A stretch of DNA of 64,000 nt from Amphibalanus amphitrite. Taxonomy: Eukaryota > Arthropoda > Thecostraca > Balanomorpha > Balanidae. Below are positions 23,001 through 32,500 of the stretch, in pieces; position 1 is the stretch's first letter; the number at the start of each line of letters is the position of its first letter. The stretch is from NCBI RefSeq assembly GCF_019059575.1, contig NW_024881534.1, positions 558,001 to 622,000 of the forward strand, given 5' to 3'. A model generated the notes under the pieces. It saw only the letters and a program-made list of their open reading frames with translations. It was not told where the DNA came from and made no database searches. A program made the position numbers and the translations under genes.

Positions 23001-26000
23001 CACCTGCAGTCTGTTCGGGGAGATTGTCGAGGAGCACCGCGGGGTGGAGCTCGGCCGGTGTGGTAGGTGATCGGGTGGGGTGGGTGGTATGGCCATGGTG
23101 TAGGGAGTGGATTGTGAACGTAATATGGTGGTCATGACGGAAAGAACTGAACGTAAGCTGAGTTTAGTGGACATTGGGTTCGACTGGGTTTTAATTTGGT
23201 CAATGCGATGATAATGGGATGCAATAGTTGCCTGGGGATTTATGCTGCAGCTCCATGATTATGCCACCTACGACCTTACGCTGCGCATTATGGCAAAAAT
23301 AAAACGGACTCCGTCACCAGAATTACGATTCAGGCTACGTTGTACGTCAACTATCGGCTCATCAAATTTAAATCTCACGGAACCGGCTGTCATTGTCAGT
23401 GGTCGGAGTACCAAAATAGCCGGCGGAAACCCGGGACACGTTTGACGTAGGCACCCTTCAATGTATGGGGTCATTGAGTAATCCGTAATGCATTACTCTG
23501 AACGTCTTAATAGCGTCTACGAACTGCGTGACAGACTTTAATCAATGCCAGGCATTTGTGATATAAAAGACTCGGATCCGGAGGGGCAATGACAATTATT
23601 GGAACAATCCATTGCCACGCATGCACACCCCGGGTCCTGGACGACTTTTGTTCTCCGATTTGTTATATAGGCACCTCAATAGCTAGCTTCCATGAGCACT
23701 AGACATTGAACACCAATGTTCTCGAACGTTTTCAATGTCTTTTACTTATAGGATGCACAAGTTCCACTCTACTGCACTAAGCTGTTTGGCATGCCGTATA
23801 AGTTAACATATATATAATGAAAAAAAAAACGACAATATCACAAACCTGTATTTGCTCGTCGCCCTCTGACGGGTCTGACCCCTCTCCCCCCCCCCCCAAT
23901 CGTCCATCTCCTCAGGTACGAGCTGGACGACCCCGTGTTCGCCCAGCTGGTGAACGACACGGACCGACTCTGACTCTGACCTGACATTGACCTCTGACTC
24001 CCAAATCGTCCCCCTCCTCAGGTACGAGCTGGACGACCCCGTGTTCGCCCAGCTGGTGAACGACACGGACCGAGTGATGCGCCTGGCCAGTCCGGGTAAC
24101 ATCCTCTCGCTGCTGCCGTGGGTGCGGCACCTGGCGCCGAGCGCCACCGGCTTCAGGGCCCTCTGCGCCCTGCGCGACACCACCTGCAGTCTGTTCGGGG
24201 AGATTGTCGAGGAGCACCGGAGGACGCTGAACGCCGGGAAGCCGAGAGACTATGTGGACGCGTTCCTGATTGAAATGGAGAAGGAAGGCGCGAAGGAGAA
24301 AGACTTCACGAGTGAGTCGCATGTTCGCGATTTGAGGTCAGTTTTAACTCGCATTAAATTTCCATTTCCATCTTACGATCTTTGTATTTTAATAAAACGA
24401 TTCGGGTATAGGTAACGGGATAAAATTCCTATACAGCACGACTAAAAAGTTAGAGTTGCTAAGTTAGCTACAATAAGAATTGCGACCGAATGATAAACGG
24501 AAACGCCATTCCTCCATCTGACAGCGGTTCTGTATCTCCTTTCAGAGCAGCACCTGGAGATCCTGCTGATGGACTTCTTCCAGGCGGGGATCGAGACCAT
24601 CAACTCGACGCTGTGCTGGGCGGTGCTGCTGCTGGCGCGCCACCCGGAGGTGCAGGCGCGGCTGCACGCCGAGCTGGACGAGCTGCTGGGTGCCAACTCA
24701 CTGCGCTGGTCCGATAGACAGAGGTGGGGCTGATGGGGTGCCCGACGGTTCAATAAAATTATTGTCAAATTAATTTAATCAAATTAATAATCAAATTAAT
24801 TTAATGACAAAAAGATTCGAATTGTGATTAAAATGCCATATCTGTTCAGTGTTCTTCACCGACGACTCACGACCACAAGTGACTCGATATATATATAATA
24901 TGCATAGTCATGCTTTTATATTTCATTTCCATTCCCGGATGATAGTCTAAAGTGCGCGCGACGCACGAATGTCATATGTATTTGATACTGAGTTGAGTAC
25001 TGACAGCGCTTATACGACACCCTGTCTGACATGTTGCGACACTGTTTCAGCCTGCCGTACCTGCAGGCCACCATCAACGAGGTGCACCGGTTCGGCACGG
25101 TGACGAACGTATCCGTGCCCCATTTCACCTCCTTCCAGCCCGTCGTCTTCAACGGTGAGTCGAGTGATCACATCACCACCGGGCAACTTTGGTGGCTCGG
25201 TAACAGTCGATGTCATGCTTTGTGACAAGGACGCTTAGGACAGGAAGTAGGAACGGATGATTGTGTTTTGCTGAATGACTAGCGCAAGAAAGCAGGGTTA
25301 TGCTGGGAGGTGAAACTAGGAATAAAAGAGCTCATACTACTAACCCCGTTCTTTTTGTTGGCACTTATGTGATCCTTGTAGAAAGAAGGCACTCGAAATA
25401 AAAAAGATTCAAATGCACACATGTAGCTATAATATCAAACTGGGGAGCGTTTTAAACAACTTATATAAGCATTGACAGTAAACACAGATTCAAATCGTCA
25501 CAGTCACCTAAGGTCGTTCGGTCGAAGTCCCGATGAAGTTTCACCATTCAGCAGACTTCTGAGCTCTAAACATAGGCGCCATCATTCCGAACCCACCACC
25601 GAAAATAAACCTGACATCTGAAACGACGTTCCCATTCATCGAAAAAGCGACACAATGTCGTAGCGCCGTAATGAAACGCTCGTAAATAAGGACCATCTCT
25701 GAGAACCGTTGACCGGAAAGGGCCCGTTTCCTGTCGAGGCCACGTGACGTGGGAGGGGAGCGACTGTCGCGATCTCCAGCTCAGCACGTGCCATCGTCAG
25801 TCCTGGATAGCCCGTCGGCGCCACAGTTGAGATGACAAGCTCCTGTACATAGTGGTCTCACACCAGGTATTTCTGACCGAATCGTTCCGTTCCACGGTGC
25901 GAACTAACTAGTAAGGCTGAAAAGCGTTAACCTCCGCATCGTTGGTCGCACAAAAAGAGCATCTTTTTAAATAATTTAATCCTACATCAGTTCTCAACAG

Positions 26001-27607
26001 GGGTGCGGGGACTCTTTCAGACTGGGAAGTGGGAGGGGGGAGGACCACCATAATAGAGATCAACCTAGGGTACCCCAAAATCTAGTTTTCTCACCGGTTT
26101 TAGGCCACTTATTTTTCATCTCTTAGCTTTTTCAACAAAAAAAGAAAACTTTTGCAAAAAAGTGCGGTATTTCGTCTCAAAGTTCTGGGGGCACCGCCCC
26201 CACGGCCCCAGAGTTGGGGAGAGGGGGGGGGGGGGGGCAAGCTGCCCCCACTGCCCCCCCCCCGGTTCCGGCGCCTATGGTTCTCGATCAATTGAAGTCA
26301 CTCAACTGCACGGCTAGTTTGTTTCTCTTTCTCATCAGCGATGGTAACACGCACCGGACTGGAACGCTATACGCAATGACTAACCCATAGGCCATCATGC
26401 TCGAATAGATAAGACAACAGATAGTTTCCTAGTTGATGAGCAGCTCATGAAATGATGAAAGCCAATTTAATGCCTACATTTTGTAGATATAGGTACATTG
26501 CTGTATCGAATACCCCAGCCTCCGCTATTCAGCATGACAACGGAGTCTCCATTACTGTCTCAGGGCCATGCGGTACAGCATAACTGCAGGCGTTCGACAC
26601 CACTGCCATCTATCGACTGAAGAAGAAAACTGGTAACACAGGGGCACGAACCAAACAGACATTATTCCTAGGCTAAAATTTCTCAATAAAGGCTACGTGT
26701 CTAGCGTAACGTTCCAACACAAAGCAGCAGCACAGGTTCTCCCCGAACACCAAGTGACACACTCTGACTCGTCTATACCTGCCCGCAGATTACGTGATTC
26801 CACGCAACAGTCTGATCCTGCCGGACATTTACCACGTGCACCACGACCCGAGCTACTGGAGTGAGCCGGAGCGGTTCCGACCTGACCGCTTCATCGACCA
26901 GAACGGCCAGCTGGTGCACGAGCCGCGACTGCTCATGTTCGGCACCGGTGAGTCGTCGGGGCTCGTGGAGGCTCGGACGAGTCGGTGGCTCACGAGTCAC
27001 GAATCATTGCTGGGTCGGGCGGTTAGCGAGTCGCGACGGCTGAGCCGTGGGGCTCACGCGAGGCGTTGAGCCAGTCGGCTCATTACGCTTAAAACAGGGC
27101 ACACCGGTACTCGGTTGCCAATAGTTACTCTTATGAGCCAGGACAGCCAAGTCATTAGCTCGAAGCATTTCTGTTCTTGCCTCAAATGCACTAAAATCAT
27201 AACACCAAAAGGTCTATTTGAGACCTCCTTTCACGATCTCGGTCTGTGTGCGCAGGTCGCCGCTCCTGCCTGGGCGAGTTGTTTCACGATCCCCGTCTGT
27301 GCGCGCAGGTCGCCGCTCCTGCCTGGGCGAGTCGCTGGCCCGGATGGAGGTGTTCCTGTTCGTGGGCGGCCTTCTGCAGGCGTTCCACCTGGAGCTGCCC
27401 CCGGACGCGCCGCCGGCCGACCTCAGTCCACAGGCAGGCGTCACGTACAAACCGCGTCCCTTCCGACTGCGGTTCCGACCGCGCCGGCCGGCAGCTCCCG
27501 AGCTGAACGTGGCCGCGCTGGCGCTGCGCAGCGAGCAGAACAGCTACTGCATCAAACGCAGCAGCTTCAGCTCCAAGGTGCACTTCAAGGAGGAGCGAGA
27601 GATCTGA
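14094..27607 (+). CDS. Cytochrome P450, CYP2-clan type, nine coding exons
   Basis: Heme-thiolate monooxygenase, expected in the ER membrane, using P450 reductase and oxygen on small lipophilic substrates. Exons: 14094-14184, 14559-14666, 15094-15228, 22698-22920, 24022-24311, 24546-24723, 25051-25154, 26789-26947, 27309-27607. All introns are GT-AG, phases join, and the total is 1587 nt (528 residues). An N-terminal membrane anchor of about 18 hydrophobic residues is followed by the proline-rich hinge PANFPPGPP. The C helix has WSLHRRF (from about residue 120), the I helix AGIET (about 296), ExxR is EVHR (352-355), PERF is 403-406, and the heme loop is FGTGRRSCLG with Cys434. After the heme loop the chain runs about 95 residues, longer than usual, with a basic, serine-rich tail. 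Intron 3 contains a whole LTR retrotransposon. Substrate and CYP number cannot be assigned. Confidence 0.95.
14681..14830. repeat. (GAAT)n tetranucleotide microsatellite in P450 intron 2
   Basis: A long run of GAAT repeats, nearly perfect to about 14748 and then interrupted, continues imperfectly to about 14930. It begins about 15 bases after the exon 2 donor. The minus-strand Ser-Ile-His frame across it is an artefact of the repeat. Confidence 0.95.
15410..15745 (+). repeat. About 100-110-bp tandem repeat in P450 intron 3
   Basis: Roughly three units contain tgtattgcggtacagtatca and tgtgcattgtggacggtaca (starts near 15492, 15602 and 15702). The LTR retrotransposon inserted into the last unit: the word GTAT directly before its left end is part of this repeat and is the target-site duplication. 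Confidence 0.85.
15746..16795 (-). repeat. 3' LTR of the intronic retrotransposon
   Basis: It begins (plus strand) tgtaatttgaaagttgtccc and ends gatatttctcaca. On the minus strand it carries a TATA box (TATAAAA, plus-strand 16553-16559) and two copies of the tctagggg word near its 3' end. It is apparently identical to 21438-22487. Being downstream in the element, its promoter points out of the element to the left, antisense to P450 exon 3. Confidence 0.92.
16796..16803 (-). promoter_or_regulatory. Polypurine tract of the retrotransposon
   Basis: On the minus strand GGGAGGGA directly precedes the TGTGAG start of the 3' LTR, the expected place for plus-strand DNA priming. Confidence 0.8.
18690..19350 (+). 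repeat. Diverged 110-130-bp repeats inside the retrotransposon
   Basis: The phrase gttggtcgggtttgctg followed by a form of ctgcaacacctgtgcaa recurs near 18705, 18810, 18950, 19086, 19213 and 19325, with variable spacers. A second family of shorter repeats with accaagtc occurs at about 20626-20850. Tandem structure in place of coding sequence is typical of non-coding LTR derivatives. Confidence 0.75.
20988..21221 (-). pseudogene. Possible gag remnant of the retrotransposon
   Basis: A 77-codon minus-strand frame lies about 200 bases after the primer site, where gag would start. Its first residues contain LPLFDGEWLEF, which resembles the short conserved LP-x-F-x-G-x-x-L/W-x-x-F stretch near the start of Bel/Pao-type gag proteins. 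The frame starts with GTG, not ATG, and ends after 77 codons. Nothing downstream resembles gag or pol. Low certainty: the similarity covers about a dozen residues. Confidence 0.3.
21419..21436 (-). promoter_or_regulatory. Primer-binding site, tRNA-Pro type
   Basis: The reverse complement is TGGGGGCTCGTCCGGGAT, the 18 bases complementary to the 3' end of tRNA-Pro. It is the same primer site known from gammaretroviruses. It lies one base inside the 5' LTR. This decides the orientation of the element. Confidence 0.9.
21438..22487 (-). repeat. 5' LTR of the intronic retrotransposon
   Basis: Second copy of the 1050-bp LTR. Its minus-strand TATA box is at plus-strand 22245-22251, so element transcription would start left of it and run through the primer site at 21419-21436 into the interior. 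Confidence 0.92.
22975..23039 (+). pseudogene. Displaced fragment of P450 exon 5 inside intron 4
   Basis: 65 bases (agggccctctgcgccctgcg onward) match exon 5 positions 24155-24219 with about one mismatch. The copy has no splice sites of its own at the right places and lies 55 bases after the exon 4 donor. It is a duplicated piece of coding sequence, probably not translated. Confidence 0.85.
23898..23967 (+). pseudogene. Partial duplicate of the intron 4/exon 5 boundary
   Basis: 70 bases covering the acceptor and the first 52 bases of exon 5 repeat at 24004-24073, 106 bases further on, with one or two differences. The upstream copy keeps a usable acceptor (ctcctcag|gtacgag). After the copied part it runs into gactctgact, which leads to a stop, so using it would truncate the protein unless it were re-spliced. 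The downstream copy continues as full exon 5. Confidence 0.85.
25155..26788 (+). other. P450 intron 7; no gene, one G/C-rich low-complexity patch
   Basis: Donor aacg|gtgagt, acceptor cccgcag. At about 26185-26270 there is a fold-back region of C- and G-runs (gggggcaccgcccccacgg, a long G-run, then cccccccccc) ending ccggttccggcgcctatgg. Its last part resembles the edge of another poly-G sequence near 39130-39265. No coding sequence is recognised. Confidence 0.5.
27229..27281 (+). pseudogene. Duplicate of the intron 8/exon 9 boundary (decoy acceptor)
   Basis: 53 bases (tttcacgat, then the acceptor gtgcgcag, then the first codons of the heme loop) repeat directly at 27282-27334. Using the upstream acceptor (exon start 27256) would keep GRRSCLGE but add 53 bases, which shifts the reading frame. 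Only the second acceptor (exon start 27309) gives the full-length protein. The copies differ at a few bases. Confidence 0.85.
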
Positions 27608-28440
27608 GCCGGCGGCGGCTGGAGTTGCTGCAACAAATGCTGGTCATGGAGTTGTATGCCAAGTTACCCGTTGTGGCTGAAGTCTGGTACACGCCGTGTA
27701 TGCGCCTCGTAAGCAGTCGATACGAAGACGATCATTCCGAGATAAGGACAACTTGTGGGATCTTGTGTTCTGTGTCGCTCTCTACAATTATAGACATTAG
27801 GTCTCGTAGAGGGTGCTAGTGCTACAAGCCTTCGATATTTGAAGCTTGACCCGTATTTGATCGTACGGACGCACAAGTGTTGAATTTGTGCAGGATCTGT
27901 GTGTGAGGTTGTCTGCCCACCCTAGGGACCTGAGCCGTCTTGGGAAGGGACGCCAAAGTGCAGTGCAGTGTCGGCCAAGGGCCGTTCGCTTAGTTATTTC
28001 ACATGCGCTGGTCGCATTGCTATCCGTTTTTACTTGAACCTTGTATCGCACTGATTCCCTTTGATGAGCTCTTTGTTACGAGTTCAAGACCAAACATTTA
28101 TCAACCATGCGCTCGAGTAGACTGCAATCACCAGTGCCGCGCACAAGGTTATTATTCAGACTAGCTGAGTCTGCAAAGACATAGTCCAAGCGGGTCCTTG
28201 ACTCCAGCAGCCATTCAGCAGCGCCGCCCCTATAATTGCTGAACCCCTGCCGTGTAGTGTCATACTCGCCCGCCAGGCGGCACCACCACCGATACCGCGT
28301 GACGATCACGGAACAAAGCCTGTTTGTGACGACTGGCCTGTCTGCGGGACGAGCAGTCGTCGCGCACAAAGGCGCTGTCGGCTCTGACTCGGTGGCCGTG
28401 TGACACAGACGGTAGTCTGTTCCAGCGGTGTAACTTTCTA
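27608..28440. other. 3' flank of the P450 gene
   Basis: It follows the TGA at 27605-27607. No AATAAA was seen close to the stop, so the polyadenylation site is not placed. No other gene is recognised. Confidence 0.35.
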
Positions 28441-29690
28441 TATGTATGGGGGTGCAGGTGCACCCCCATCCCCTGAAAGTGCACCCCCATCACGTTAAAG
28501 TGCACCCCCATAGGCTAAGCGGCGCCCCACACGCCGCCCGACACCGATAAGCTCTTGATCAAATGGCGAATGTGATTTCCCGGCTACATTCCGTCTCGTG
28601 ACCGGCGTCGTGCTGCTTGTGGGCTTGGGAAGCGTCCAGTCGTATCGTTCCCCCAAAAAAATGGATGAAAGGGGCACCCCGGCAAAAACGGGACTTTCTC
28701 AGCAAAAGTGGAGCGCCCGAGGCAGAAGTGGGGCACCTCCAGGCTCCAACGTAGGTTGGGATCGTCAAGCATAAGACTGGCGCCCCAGCGGAGGAGAGGC
28801 GCCCCCAGTAGGAATGAGGCACCTCAAGCATAACTTGCGGTTCGCCCAGTAGAAGAGCGCCCTCAGTAGAATACGGGCGACCCCAGCAGAAACGGGCGCC
28901 TCACCAGAAGAAGGGCACCCCAGCGCTAGAAGAGCACCCCAGCAGAAAGGGGCGCCCCACCAGAAGAGAGCTGTCTCCAACAGAAAAGGAGCGCCCTCAG
29001 CACAAGAAGGGCTCCCCAACAGAAAGGGGGCGCCCCAGCAGGAGAGGGATGCTTCCAGAAGAAGAGAGGCACTCCAATATCAATGGGGCACCTCAAGCAA
29101 AAGTTGGGCTCGTCCAGCAGTAGTGGGGCGCCCCTAGCAGAAGAGGAGTGTCCCCAGCATAGGACCGCCCCAGCAGAAAGGGGCGCCACACCAGAAAGGG
29201 GCGCCCTACCAGGAGAGGGATGCCTACAGAAGAGAGGCACCCCAATACAAAAGGGGCACCTGGAGCAAAAGTTGGGTTCGTCCAGCAGCAGTGGGGCCGG
29301 GGCGCCCTCAGCAGAGGTGGGGCGCCCCTAGCGGCCCCGGCGGAAGTGGGGCGTCCCAGCAGAACAGGGGCTCCCCAGCAAAAGAGCAATGCCCCCAACA
29401 GACCTACCCGAGCACCTTCAGCAGAAGTTGGGCGCCCGGCAGAAGAGGGACGCCTCTAGCAAAAATAGAGCATATCAGGGAAGGGAAATGTCAGACTCCA
29501 GCAGAAAAGTGAGACCCCAGCAGAGGAGGAGCGCCCATCAGCAGTAAGTCCCGCCGAGCAGAAGAGGGGTGACCTCAGCAGGAGAGAGGCGACCCCAGCA
29601 GTAGAAAGGCGCCCAATAAAAAAGGTGATTCCAGCAAAAGTGGGTGTCGCCAGTCGCCGAGCATAAAAAGGGCACACCCCGATTCTATAA
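28440..29690. repeat. About 30-bp degenerate minisatellite (ccccagcagaagagggcgcc type)
   Basis: It starts with several gtgcacccccat words (28450-28512). From about 28660 diverged repeats of cagcagaa, agggcgcccc and related phrases follow to about 29660. Both strands are open over long stretches only because of the repeat (Gly-Ala-Pro readings). The word gtgcacccccat returns at about 32016, beyond the next minisatellite, so the two arrays may belong to one larger repetitive unit. Confidence 0.85.
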
Positions 29691-30340
29691 AAGGTTGGAA
29701 TAAAAAAGTAAAATGCAATTTCGTTATAAATTCAATTAATTGATTGAAATTCGTGCGAATGAATCTAATGTCAATTCGTAATACCCAACTTTATGCCATT
29801 GGACTGTGGCATTGGGTGTTTAGTGTTCATAGGTACAATTAAAATTGTACATGCAAAAAAAATATTCATTTTATTTCAAAAGTTATTGTAAGTTGTACCT
29901 ACAAGCAGAAACATCGACTTCCGTTTATCGGTGCGCCAGTTAGGGGGCCTTGGTTTAATATAAATGAATTTCAATCCCATTTGCAACATCAGGCTGTGTT
30001 CAAACTAAATCGGAGGAACGTAAAATGGTGATCACTCTCAACTCTCAAGTCTGAATTTCGAAATATACCTACAAAGCATTTTACCGAAATTGAGAGACAA
30101 GGACGCACACAAGAGGAGGGGGGGGGGGTACACGGGCCCGTGCCCCCCCCCATTCGAAAGGGGGCCCATCTCAAATGGTTCTCAAATGGGCCCCTACTCA
30201 AGACCGCCGAAGACTGTCTAAAATGAGCTAAATGGCGATTAAAAAGACCAGGAAAGCCCATCTCGGGCCCCGGCCATACAAGGTCCAGATGAGGCCATAC
30301 AAGGTCCAGCGCAGTCAAGGGGATGGTGATAGATGTGAAA
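29691..30340. other. AT-rich spacer with a G/C-run, no gene
   Basis: AT-rich sequence without coding signal is followed by a G-run and C-run pair at about 30117-30155 (gggggggggg and ccccccccc), which could fold back. Confidence 0.5.
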
Positions 30341-30344
30341 TTTC

Positions 30345-31185
30345 AACAACCTTCAAAAGGTCCCAAAGCGCCTCCAACTGGCGTCAAAGGGCCCTCAGAA
30401 TGCCTTAAAGGGCCCTCAGAAGGGCTAGAAGGCCCTCAGTTGGCCGTAAAGGGTCCTCAGGTGGCGTCAAAGGCCCCTCAGATGGCGCCAAAGGGCCCTC
30501 AAAAGGCCTGAAAGAACCCTCAGCCGACATCAAACGGCCCTCAGAAGGTCTTAAAAGGCGCCAATGGGCCCAGTGCCGGCGTCAAACGCCCCCAAAAGTG
30601 TCAAAGGGCCCTTAGCTGGCGTCAGAGGGCCCCCAGCTGGTGTCAAAGGGCCCCTAGCTGGTGTCAGAGGGCCCTCAACTGGCGTCAGAGGGCCCTAAGC
30701 TAGCGTCAAATGGCCCTCCGAATACCTCAAAGGGCCCTCAGCTGGGTCAAAGGGTCCTCAGAAGGCCTTGAAGGGCGTCAAAGGACCATGAGATGGCGCC
30801 AAACAGCCCTCCGAAGGCCTCAAAGGGCCCTTAACTGGCGTCAGAGGGCCCCCAGCTGGTGTCAGAGGGCTCTCAGATGACGTCGAAGGGTCCTCAGCTG
30901 GTGTCAAACGGCCCTCAGAGGGCCTCAAAGGGCCCTCGGCTGGCGTCAAAGGGTTCTTAAAGGCCTCAAAGGGCCCTCAGGTGGCGTCGAAGGACCCTCA
31001 GCAGGCCTCAAAGGGCCCTCAACTGACGTCAAACGGCCCTCCGAAGGTCTCAAAGGGCCCATAGTTGGTGTCAGAGGGCCCCCAGCAGGTGTCAGAGGGC
31101 CCTCAGCTGACATCAAAGGGCCCTCATCTGACGTCAAACGGCCCTCAGAAGGCCTCAAAAGGCCCTCGGATCTTCGGGCCCTTTG
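30345..31185. repeat. 21-bp minisatellite with GGGCCCT core
   Basis: Tandem units of the form gggccctcagctggcgtcaaa or gggccctcagaaggcctcaaa run for about 840 bp. Because 21 is divisible by three, the repeat reads as a seven-residue periodic peptide (GPLTPAE-like) on either strand, with stops. The GGGCCC palindrome in most units makes it self-complementary. No evidence of a real protein. Confidence 0.9.
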
Positions 31186-31189
31186 AGGG

Positions 31190-32500
31190 CTTCTTCGTTG
31201 TGACAGTGCTGCTTTGTCGGTGAGGTGCGCGGTCGCCGTGGGTCCCTCGCTCGCCGCCGGGACAGCGAAAGGTGGGTGATCGGGGCCGTCGTCGGCCGTA
31301 CATACGTGCCCTGGTACGGGCTTCCTGAATATCTGTTACGACTGGTACCTACTAGGAAAGTGGGCATGCGCCTGAAAATTGTGTCCTTGTAGTTTGTGGT
31401 ATAAAAGTGAGAAAAGTTAAACCTCTGGTCTGTGATCTCGCTACGAATCATTGTAATTATTTTTCATGTCTACTCGTATGTGGCTAAATAAATATGCGTA
31501 TTGACAAAGGGGGTGCTTCCCCGCTCATACACATCCGGGCTTACCCGTGACTAGCCTCCGCTTCTAGCTAGCCAGTAGCCGGGGTCGGTCGGCCGGCTGG
31601 CAGTCAGGCGCTACCCGGGCTGATTTTTGAGGGCCTTGCATCCACGCTTATTAATCGAATATTTTACGTGATTGTTAAGATGGTGATTACTAATCACTGA
31701 ATCGTAGTTGAATGAAACATGCTGCGTAAACAAAAATAGAACATTCAATGCTTTGAAAATTGAACGGGTACTGAAGCAATTGTTTTATCATGTATCGACA
31801 AAAGCCAACTTTCAAGTCAACCGAAATATAATCGCGTTGGGGAACTTTTTCGGCTGGGGCCTGGGGCCCTTCGTCATGGGGGGGGGGGGGCAGTTTGAAG
31901 GTCGTGCCCACCCCGTTCAAAAATCCTGTGTGCGCGCCTATTGAGAGATATGCACCATCTATGCTCCTTGGAAGCGCCCCTATATCCTCATTGAATGTCG
32001 CCCCCATCACCAAGTGCACCCCCATCTCAAAAGCAAAAGTTACACCCCTGGTCTGTTCCGCCTGATCGGCGCCCACTTCCGAGTAGGAAACGCGGAGACG
32101 GCGTTGCGAAGTGTGTTACCAATCGTGTTCTGCGAGATAGCGTGAATGGTGCGGGAGCTTATGTTGACGTCCATGTGTGAAGATGTAATATATGCATAAA
32201 GATATGCAGCCTCATTTGTCTTGGCAGTCCACGTAAGACACGGATATCAGAGCACCTAAAACTACTGCTTACTTTGCCACCGACTTAAACGGCAACCACC
32301 CAAAGTTCTATGCCTCGGTCGGACATCCCCAAACAGGCACTACAACAGACCCACATCAAATTCCATTTCGTCATAAACCAATTTGCACCTCATGAGCTGT
32401 CTCGCCAGTCATCGCCATCCCCACCCATCCTCAAACGCATCATTTGTGTTCATATTCTTTCCTTGTATTTCAATGGTGTGGCGAGCCTCCACCTGCGTCC
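31190..32500. other. Intergenic; possible promoter or LTR-like block at 31200-31500
   Basis: Between 31200 and 31500 a GC-rich part is followed by TATAAAA (about 31400) and, 70 bases later, aataaatatg. That order (promoter, then polyadenylation signal) is typical of a solo LTR, but no ends or duplication could be fixed. A G-run at 31878-31890 and cacccccat words near 32000-32025 follow. No gene is recognised. Confidence 0.3.

Noticed and set aside
28559-29398. Gly-Ala-Pro-rich frames on both strands
   Set aside because: The roughly 30-bp minisatellite leaves several phases open.
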